From: a virus
Strand: one strand, 5' to 3'
Virus record (IMG/VR): IMGVR_UViG_3300047557_000501
Location: 1-34,441 of that record
Length of the DNA: 34,441 nt
Under the pieces are notes generated by a model. That model worked only from the letters and a program-made list of their open reading frames with translations, made no database searches and was not told the DNA's origin. The position numbers were made by a program, and so were the translations under genes. Shown piece after piece: positions 7,289-11,127 of the stretch (its first letter is position 1; every line of letters starts with the position of its first letter).

Positions 7289-7433
7289 GCTTCTCCTCCA
7301 TCGTTGCCTTTACTGCCTTTATTTCTGATGGTTTGTTTAGATCGATTGGATTGTGCGCTCTTTCCAATCCGAGTATTACTAGGAGGAATGATAGTAGTGC
7401 CAACCCTCCCCCACGTCTTACCTTCTGATTCAT
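7005..7433 (-). CDS. endolysin: signal-anchored SLT/APF-like transglycosylase
   Basis: A 142-aa lysis protein. A hydrophobic segment (residues 10-23, LALLSFLLVILGL) after basic residues forms a signal anchor or signal peptide. The C-terminal domain has W70-Q71-C72, LWTRESRFD (76-84) with E80 as probable catalytic glutamate, SSAFGIAQLL (93-102) and RYGTPCKAWSFW (123-134). This is the pattern of short lytic transglycosylase/aggregation-promoting-factor-like domains in actinobacteria and their phages; C72 and C128 may form a disulfide. It would cleave peptidoglycan. I chose ATG 7433, behind AGGAGAG, over an upstream TTG at 7454. It overlaps the preceding gene by 149 bases and another ORF by 284 bases, so three minus-strand frames are used here. 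Confidence 0.8.
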   Translation of the reverse strand: MNQKVRRGGGLALLSFLLVILGLERAHNPIDLNKPSEIKAVKATMEEKRENKRIAKAYAAAGWGWRGGEWQCLKSLWTRESRFDHLATNQQGSSAFGIAQLLGERSRDPRIQVLRGLRYIEHRYGTPCKAWSFWNKARSPHY

Positions 7434-7581
7434 CTCTGGCTCTCTCCTCTTCAAGTAATCTGAAGTACTCCTCCTGATTAGCTTGAGCTAGTTTAACCAG
7501 CGCTCTATCACGAGCGCGACGGTAGTTACGGTAATAAACGGCAGCCTTGACTGCAGCTACAGTCCTCTTATCATCTTCCAT
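7285..7581 (-). CDS. small basic hypothetical protein (98 aa)
   Basis: A 98-aa protein with a strongly charged helical N-terminal half (YYRNYRRARDRALVKLAQAN, then EEYFRLLEEERARDESEGKTW). This type of Arg-rich helical start is seen in small conserved actinophage proteins, but I cannot name a function. The C-terminal 45 residues are Gly/Ser/Lys-rich and overlap the endolysin start. ATG 7581 follows GGAGGA with eight bases of spacing, so the start is secure. It follows the 26-aa membrane peptide in an 11-base overlap. Confidence 0.7.
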   Translation of the reverse strand: MEDDKRTVAAVKAAVYYRNYRRARDRALVKLAQANQEEYFRLLEEERARDESEGKTWGRVGTTIIPPSNTRIGKSAQSNRSKQTIRNKGSKGNDGGEA

Positions 7582-7651
7582 TCAATCGGTCCTCCAGGCA
7601 TATAAGTCCATATGCTAGAAGAGTCACTAATATTACACCTAAGATTATCAC
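7571..7651 (-). CDS. 26-aa single-span membrane peptide, holin candidate
   Basis: A 26-codon ORF reading VIILGVILVTLLAYGLICLE then DRLNGR. Residues 1-18 are an almost uninterrupted hydrophobic span, followed by a short charged tail. The GTG at 7651 forms a GTGA junction with the previous gene's TGA, and GAGG lies eight bases upstream. It precedes the endolysin by one gene, so a holin, pinholin or lysis-regulator role is a reasonable guess; a membrane anchor for another protein is an alternative. It is shorter than known holins. Confidence 0.55.
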   Translation of the reverse strand: MIILGVILVTLLAYGLICLEDRLNGR

Positions 7652-7911
7652 TTCACTATCCTCAACTTTCTCTCACTTGGGTCCTTTGGGTCGAATGGCT
7701 GGCATAGAAGGGTAGCTCTGATGATAGGCGTCACGTCTATCGGGTTATCAACTAAACGATAGTCGTCCTCACTCTCCGTATTCCAGACGGAGACTTGGAC
7801 CTTGGCATTAGCATTCCGTCTAAACCATTCTACCGCTTCATACGCGCTCTCCCCTCCCCATATGATGTCATACTCGGAGTCCATTACTTCATAGAATTGA
7901 GTCAGCTTCAT
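7648..7911 (-). CDS. hypothetical protein (87 aa)
   Basis: An 87-aa protein starting MKLTQFYEVMDSEYDIIWGG. Residues 15-45 resemble a small alpha/beta unit (ESAYEAVEWFRRNANAKVQV), with a basic C-terminal tail. I chose ATG 7911 behind a GGAGGGAGAGG stretch instead of an in-frame codon at 7956. It overlaps the previous gene by 23 bases and ends in a GTGA junction with the small membrane peptide. No family is recognised. Confidence 0.65.
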   Translation of the reverse strand: MKLTQFYEVMDSEYDIIWGGESAYEAVEWFRRNANAKVQVSVWNTESEDDYRLVDNPIDVTPIIRATLLCQPFDPKDPSERKLRIVK

Positions 7912-8074
7912 TGACCTCTCCCTCCTCGGCCTCTTCCACCGGAATAAACGTGCCACCTAGTGCAGTCTTCACGTAGATTAGATTGCGTTTGATGTTCGCT
8001 CTCTTCCCCACTCTCGGTTCCATAGCCTTAGCTATGAGATCGATTTGCTCTTCTACTGTATATTCTTTACTCAT
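7889..8074 (-). CDS. hypothetical protein (61 aa)
   Basis: A 61-aa acidic protein starting MSKEYTVEEQIDLIAKAMEP. The N-terminal segment should be a helix, and the C-terminal end is Glu-rich. The ATG at 8074 overlaps the previous gene's last codons by eight bases, and purine-rich GAGAGGG lies just upstream. No family is recognised. Confidence 0.65.
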   Translation of the reverse strand: MSKEYTVEEQIDLIAKAMEPRVGKRANIKRNLIYVKTALGGTFIPVEEAEEGEVNEADSIL

Positions 8075-8222
8075 TACCCTCTCCCTCTTCTATCATTCTG
8101 ATTAGGTCATCAATCTCCGGCGTGTACTTCACGCTCGGAGCTTTGCTATCTTCATCGCATAACTCTGCGTGCTTCACCATTAGCTCTCCGTAATGGTCGC
8201 CGCATACTCCGCATCTACTCAT
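8067..8222 (-). CDS. small Cys/His protein (51 aa)
   Basis: A 51-codon ORF starting MSRCGVCGDHYGELMVKHAE. C4 and C7 form a CxxC knuckle; H10 or H18 and C22 could complete a zinc site. The C-terminal half is acidic. A strong GGAGGG lies upstream of ATG 8222, and both ends overlap neighbours by eight bases. It may bind nucleic acid or a host protein; no function is known to me. Confidence 0.65.
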   Translation of the reverse strand: MSRCGVCGDHYGELMVKHAELCDEDSKAPSVKYTPEIDDLIRMIEEGEGNE

Positions 8223-8346
8223 CGCTCTCTCCCTCCTTACAGTTATCGCACCAATAGAATGTCACAGAATCGATCGAATATGGCTTGACTTCTGCCTCTT
8301 CTGTGCAACTATCACAGTAGTCTTTGACTCTATTCACCTTCTCCAT
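8215..8346 (-). CDS. small zinc-ribbon-like protein (43 aa)
   Basis: A 43-codon ORF with two CxxC knuckles, YCDSC (C11, C14) and WCDNC (C33, C36), separated by 18 residues. This is a compact zinc-ribbon pattern. ATG 8346 lies directly behind GAAGGGAG, and the gene overlaps its neighbours by 17 and eight bases. Role unknown; phage zinc ribbons often bind RNA polymerase or DNA. Confidence 0.65.
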   Translation of the reverse strand: MEKVNRVKDYCDSCTEEAEVKPYSIDSVTFYWCDNCKEGESDE

Positions 8347-8449
8347 CTCCCTTCAGTAGTCGTTCAGCTCTTTCAGCCTTCTCATACTCACCGTCATATT
8401 CCCAGTTAGAGATTGCGATAAGTAATGCCTCTCTCATTAGCTCATTCAT
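8330..8449 (-). CDS. very small helical acidic protein (39 aa)
   Basis: A 39-codon ORF starting MNELMREALLIAISNWEYDG and ending Gly/Glu-rich. It should be one amphipathic helix. Its ATG at 8449 shares a base with the TGA of the 246-aa gene (TGATG), so it is probably translated by reinitiation. The tail encodes the GAAGGGAG ribosome site of the next gene. No family is recognised. Confidence 0.55.
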   Translation of the reverse strand: MNELMREALLIAISNWEYDGEYEKAERAERLLKGDGEGE

Positions 8450-9189
8450 CACTTGGCCTCGCATTCACAGTCGTAGAAGTAATTACCGCATCCCTTATGG
8501 CATCCATATTCATCCACTATCTCTCTCTGGATAGCTTCATCTAGGTCCATAGTGTCGGGTAGGTGCTTTATTGGATAGATGCTGAAGTAGGCACCGGTCG
8601 GTTCATCGTGGGAATAGCGACGTGCTGTAAAGATACCGTCGCCATCTATCTCCATCCTGATAGTAAAGTCTCCATCGATACGGAGCGCATTCAGTAGAGA
8701 CTCCCAATCGGAGCGCACGTCAGCCCATCCTGATAGGTTACGCCAGCTCATACGCCTACCCTCTATCCGTAGGCGCTTGGTATCCTCATTGGATGCCACG
8801 TATTCATTGAGCATCTCTTCTGCGATATAGCTGGCATCTTCCCAGCACGTGCCATCGCAGTAGGTCATAGACTGCAGCTCGCCGCCACAGTCTATGCAGC
8901 GGCCATCCTCTGGCCGTCCTACGCATCCCACGTCGCAGCCCTGGCAGTGATAGCACTGGCAGTCGGTCGATATCTCTACTCTGGACTTGATTACTGTAGT
9001 CACTCTCTCTCCTATCTCGGTAGTTATATGGTAAGTCTCTTCACTATCTTCCACACAGTCGCAATTATCAGCATTGCACGGACACGCATCGCCGCTGAAG
9101 TAGGCGGAATACTTAGCCTCAGCCTGGTCCTCATTCTCAGCCTCAATCGTCAGGACTTGAGTCACGACTGCCATCTCATAGACTTTCAT
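8449..9189 (-). CDS. Cys-rich hypothetical protein (246 aa)
   Basis: A 246-aa acidic protein with three Cys-rich patches: ACPCNADNCDC near residues 35-45, DCQCYHCQGCDVGC near 76-89 with CIDCGG near 97-102, and a C-terminal CHKGCGNYFYDCEC. Several zinc sites are likely. The region between residues about 130 and 220 (GWADVRSDWESLLNAL, then DGDGIFTARRYSHDEP) looks like a folded domain with alternating strands. I do not recognise the family. The start is supported by GAAGGGAG eight bases upstream. It sits in the middle of the leftward accessory cluster. Confidence 0.7.
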   Translation of the reverse strand: MKVYEMAVVTQVLTIEAENEDQAEAKYSAYFSGDACPCNADNCDCVEDSEETYHITTEIGERVTTVIKSRVEISTDCQCYHCQGCDVGCVGRPEDGRCIDCGGELQSMTYCDGTCWEDASYIAEEMLNEYVASNEDTKRLRIEGRRMSWRNLSGWADVRSDWESLLNALRIDGDFTIRMEIDGDGIFTARRYSHDEPTGAYFSIYPIKHLPDTMDLDEAIQREIVDEYGCHKGCGNYFYDCECEAK

Positions 9190-9341
9190 TACTTATCTCC
9201 CTTCAGTAGACACTCTTCTACACTTCCCCAGCACCAACCGTCTCCGATAAACCAGAGATTCATTGAGACTTGAATCAGCCCATAGGCTGCAGCTATCAGA
9301 ATCAATGCGACCACTATCCGGCCGCGTCGCGTCAGCTTCAT
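9189..9341 (-). CDS. small single-span membrane protein (50 aa)
   Basis: A 50-codon ORF: a basic start MKLTRRGR, then a hydrophobic span VVALILIAAAYGLIQV (about 10-25), then a short tail with two cysteines (C37 and C44). The ATG shares a base with the TGA of the 237-aa gene, and the stop shares a base with the next ATG. The N-in, C-out topology predicted by the positive residues places the cysteines outside the membrane. It could affect superinfection or lysis, but there is no direct evidence. Confidence 0.6.
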   Translation of the reverse strand: MKLTRRGRIVVALILIAAAYGLIQVSMNLWFIGDGWCWGSVEECLLKGDK

Positions 9342-10054
9342 CACTCACTCTCTTTCATTGCAGCGCCACAGACTGGACACGGTAGATAGTTCAGCTTCAG
9401 TAGGTCGCGTCTCTGGGCCATCTCATAGGGGTCATATTCTCGGGAATAGCATCCTTCATAGGTCCATTCTCCACCGGACCAGTCGAATCTATGAGGCCCG
9501 TCGCTATCGACTGCGTTCCCATCGCAATAGATGGCGCCATCTTCCATTATTAGGTCATATTCAGAATCGATCGAGAAAATACGTGGACGGGTATAACCGC
9601 CGCGTACGTCAGCTCCTCCGTGTACTTGAAGCGCTACCAGTATCTCGCTGCCGGTATCGTAGACGGTATACTGAATCACTTGAGATAGTAGACTCTCGCG
9701 GTTATAGCTATTCTCTGTGAATAGCCTCTTCCATCCCATAGATACAGGGAAGGACTCCATCAACTCCAGCCAGCTCTCCTCCCTATTACCGGCCCAGTCG
9801 TTAAACTCTTCTGTGTACTCTGGCGAGTAGGTGAGTTTCTCCGTCAAGTGATGGAAGAGAGATACCGTCGCGTCGTAGTACTTGGTATCGAATACGGTCC
9901 GCGGTTCATTGCGGAAGTCCTCAATAGACTTGGACTGATTGCGCTGCCAGCTCCGGCCATTCTCGCCGCCGCTATCCAATAGATGGCGGCCGGTATTCTC
10001 CGTCAGCATCTCGAAGATAACTGACTCTGTGCGCGTTGCGTTCATAGTGTTCAC
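9341..10054 (-). CDS. conserved-type phage hypothetical protein (237 aa)
   Basis: A 237-aa acidic protein. Near residues 17-40 it has the segment MLTENTGRHLLDSGGENGRS, which resembles an N-terminal pattern found in hypothetical proteins of actinophages. The middle (FHHLTEKLTYSPEYTEEFND) is helical, and a CPVCG knuckle sits near the end (228-232). No enzymatic motif is evident. GTG 10054 lies behind GAAGGGAG at good spacing; an in-frame ATG at 10045 with AGGTG upstream is an alternative start. Confidence 0.65.
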   Translation of the reverse strand: MNTMNATRTESVIFEMLTENTGRHLLDSGGENGRSWQRNQSKSIEDFRNEPRTVFDTKYYDATVSLFHHLTEKLTYSPEYTEEFNDWAGNREESWLELMESFPVSMGWKRLFTENSYNRESLLSQVIQYTVYDTGSEILVALQVHGGADVRGGYTRPRIFSIDSEYDLIMEDGAIYCDGNAVDSDGPHRFDWSGGEWTYEGCYSREYDPYEMAQRRDLLKLNYLPCPVCGAAMKESE

Positions 10055-10105
10055 CTATAGCTCCCTTCAAGCTATCCTGCCGCTAATCTAGCGACTAGGC
10101 CATCC

Positions 10106-10127
10106 CTTACGGTAGCACTACCGTAAG
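10106..10127. repeat. perfect 10-bp inverted repeat, operator-like
   Basis: CTTACGGTAG (10106-10115) and CTACCGTAAG (10118-10127) face each other across two bases, between two leftward genes. No U-run follows on either strand, so a protein-binding site is more likely than a terminator. Similar half-sites occur at 10490-10508 and 10524-10530. Confidence 0.55.
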
Positions 10128-10141
10128 AGATAGTCCAGCAA

Positions 10142-10435
10142 CTAGGCCCGTGCTGATTCGATTCTAACTTTGGTTACCCATTCCGGCCCGTGAGGGTATG
10201 AGCAGAATCTAGCCCGTGAAGTTACAATAGCCCCGTACTCATTGCATCCCTCGCGGTCGCACTTGGCAAGATATCCTGAAGCAACCAAGAATCGTTCACG
10301 GTTGAATCTTGGGTTATCTTGCGCTAGAGCTGAAGCAAGCGCTAGAGCTAATTTATCGCGGTCAATTACGTCTCCAGCATCACCAACAAAGTTTGCAAGC
10401 ACTGAAGCTATCAGTTCATAATCTTTACGTGTCAT
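10142..10435 (-). CDS. small actinophage-type hypothetical protein (97 aa), first gene of the leftward block
   Basis: A 97-aa protein starting MTRKDYELIASVLANFVGDA and continuing through a helical region to DNPRFNRERFLVASGY (40-55). This layout resembles widespread small actinophage proteins of unknown function. The C-terminal part holds CDREGC (59-64) and a later C78. It is the first gene after the putative leftward promoter, with GAAGGG about 8 bases upstream of the ATG. It may be an early gene. The weak relation to known proteins is from memory of the pattern only. Confidence 0.65.
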   Translation of the reverse strand: MTRKDYELIASVLANFVGDAGDVIDRDKLALALASALAQDNPRFNRERFLVASGYLAKCDREGCNEYGAIVTSRARFCSYPHGPEWVTKVRIESARA

Positions 10436-10462
10436 TCTAGTTTACCCTTCTAGTAAGTTCAT

Positions 10463-10479
10463 CTATCTAATTTAGATAG
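10463..10479. promoter_or_regulatory. perfect palindrome, possible repressor site
   Basis: CTATCTAA and TTAGATAG flank a single T. The palindrome sits in the 5' leader of the leftward block, about 30 bases before the first start codon, where a bound repressor would block transcription. Confidence 0.45.
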
Positions 10480-10486
10480 TGAGTGT

Positions 10487-10516
10487 ACATTACCGTCAGC
10501 TACGGTAAGGAGTCAA
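10487..10516 (-). promoter_or_regulatory. candidate leftward promoter
   Basis: On the minus strand a TTGACT -35 element (10516-10511) is followed after 18 bases by TAATGT (10492-10487). The -35 is five of six to consensus; the -10 is weaker. It is correctly placed and directed for the leftward block starting at 10435. Confidence 0.4.
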
Positions 10517-10530
10517 GTATTAAACGGTAA
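10490..10530. promoter_or_regulatory. operator-like inverted half-sites over the leftward promoter
   Basis: TTACCGT (10490-10496) and ACGGTAA (10502-10508) form an inverted repeat inside the promoter spacer, and a further ACGGTAA lies at 10524-10530 just upstream of the -35. They resemble the palindrome at 10106-10127. This fits a repressor that controls the leftward genes. Confidence 0.45.
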
Positions 10531-10546
10531 CAGTTTGATAACAAAG

Positions 10547-10578
10547 TTATCCACAGGCTGGCGGCTGGCTGTGGATAA
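10547..10578. promoter_or_regulatory. inverted pair of perfect DnaA boxes, candidate replication origin
   Basis: TTATCCACA (10547-10555) and its exact complement TGTGGATAA (10570-10578) face each other over 14 bases. Both match the classical DnaA box perfectly. The pair lies in the noncoding divergent region, next to an AT-rich stretch near 10625-10645. Confidence 0.6.
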
Positions 10579-10711
10579 GTTACAGCTCGACGGGCCGGAC
10601 TGGTCGAGCTGGCAGGCTGGCTGATTCAGCTATCTATTTATTTAGGAGAGAGCGTAGGCGTGCCGGAGCTGGAGCCTGCCCGTCAAAGAATTACAGGATA
10701 CAGCTAGGCAG

Positions 10712-10729
10712 GGCCGGCCTATGCCGGCC
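10712..10729. repeat. GC-rich hairpin
   Basis: GGCCGGC (10712-10718) and GCCGGCC (10723-10729) pair over a CTAT loop. No U-run follows, so it is not a standard terminator. It lies in the GC-rich part of the intergenic region. Confidence 0.5.
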
Positions 10730-10749
10730 GGCTGCACGGTCCGACCGCG

Positions 10750-10767
10750 AGCAGACCCGGGTTTGCT
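10750..10767. repeat. near-perfect 18-bp palindrome
   Basis: AGCAGACCCGGGTTTGCT is palindromic except for one base pair. It ends the GC-rich segment and could be a protein-binding site; no function is evident. Confidence 0.4.
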
Positions 10768-10868
10768 TAAATGCGAGCGGGCGGTATATGTACTCCCTCA
10801 CAAAATATCTCGACTAAATTGGGGGTCTCGATCTTTTTGTTCGGATGTCCGTTTTATACCACTATATC

Positions 10869-10884
10869 TGTGACGTTAGTCACA
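10869..10884. promoter_or_regulatory. CRP/GlxR-type operator, perfect TGTGA-N6-TCACA
   Basis: TGTGACGTTAGTCACA has perfect TGTGA and TCACA arms with six bases between, the consensus of CRP-family sites and close to the corynebacterial GlxR motif TGTGANNTANNTCACA (one mismatch, in the centre). It lies about 38 bases before a putative rightward start point. Confidence 0.55.
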
Positions 10885-10902
10885 TCTATAAAGATTTTTT
10901 GC

Positions 10903-10908
10903 TAGTAT
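10903..10908 (+). promoter_or_regulatory. candidate rightward -10 element (late promoter)
   Basis: TGCTAGTAT carries an extended -10 TG and a TAGTAT hexamer (10903-10908). The -35 position is poor, as expected for an activator-dependent promoter, and is occupied by the CRP-like site. An alternative -10, TATAAA, lies at 10887-10892. This promoter would drive the terminase and virion genes. Confidence 0.35.
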
Positions 10909-10933
10909 GCGGGAAATGAGTTTTTTTTCCCGC
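10909..10933 (+). repeat. hairpin in the terminase leader
   Basis: GCGGGAAA (10909-10916) pairs with TTTCCCGC (10926-10933) over a nine-base T-rich loop. It is the first of several stems downstream of the putative rightward promoter. Confidence 0.5.
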
Positions 10934-10948
10934 CTACTATACAGTAGA

Positions 10949-10977
10949 GGGATATACAGCGGGGATTAGTATATCCC
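10949..10977 (+). repeat. hairpin in the terminase leader
   Basis: GGGATATAC (10949-10957) and GTATATCCC (10969-10977) form a perfect 9-bp stem with an 11-base purine-rich loop. A shorter stem, CTACT/AGTAG, lies just before it at 10934-10947. Confidence 0.5.
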
Positions 10978-10982
10978 GATGG

Positions 10983-11012
10983 GCTACGCTTGCGCTACGC
11001 CCCCTAGGGGCG
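10983..11012 (+). repeat. direct repeat and GC hairpin
   Basis: GCTACGC occurs twice (10983-10989 and 10994-11000). CGCCCC (10998-11003) and GGGGCG (11007-11012) form a short stem over CTA. Confidence 0.45.
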
Positions 11013-11043
11013 GAGAGCAGACTTACCCCTCACTTCGCTGTAG

Positions 11044-11073
11044 CTCGCTCGGGCGCTCAAGCCCGTAAGCGAG
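11044..11073 (+). repeat. large GC hairpin in the terminase leader
   Basis: CTCGCT-CGGGC (11044-11054) pairs with GCCCG-TA-AGCGAG (11061-11073) over a six-base loop with a two-base bulge. It is the strongest structure before the terminator-like stem. Confidence 0.55.
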
Positions 11074-11078
11074 GTACT

Positions 11079-11101
11079 AGAAGTGCCCAGCACTTCTTTT
11101 A
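11079..11101 (+). terminator. terminator-like hairpin before the terminase gene
   Basis: AGAAGTGC (11079-11086) and GCACTTCT (11090-11097) form a perfect 8-bp stem with a CCA loop, followed by more T residues (to 11100). It looks like an intrinsic terminator, yet it lies only 27 bases before the terminase start. It may end a small RNA or attenuate late transcription. Confidence 0.55.
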
Positions 11102-11127
11102 GTTGCAATAATTAGATCAGGAGCCTG

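Larger units (their letters stand above)
10436..11127. other. 692-base divergent intergenic region, probable origin/regulatory hub
   Basis: No convincing gene lies here. The left part (10440-10580) holds operator-like palindromes, a leftward promoter candidate and an inverted pair of DnaA boxes. The middle (10555-10790) is GC-rich with GGCTGG-type repeats and palindromes, unlike the AT-leaning genes around it. The right part (10800-11100) holds an AT-rich promoter zone with a CRP/GlxR-like site, then a chain of hairpins and a terminator-like stem before the terminase gene. A replication origin, a packaging site or both are plausible. Confidence 0.6.

Noticed and set aside
9358-9720. Plus-strand ORF inside the 237-aa leftward gene
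   Set aside because: It is Arg/Ser/His-rich, starts with TTG and is the complement of a coding gene in a leftward cluster.
10907-10969. 20-codon ORF at the start of the terminase leader
   Set aside because: It lies within hairpin-forming sequence at the putative promoter, has no ribosome site and is too short to judge. A leaderless leader peptide cannot be excluded.
10981-11078. Possible tRNA or tmRNA-like fold in the terminase leader
   Set aside because: The stems do not form a cloverleaf, and no T-loop (GTTCRANNC) or suitable anticodon arm is present.
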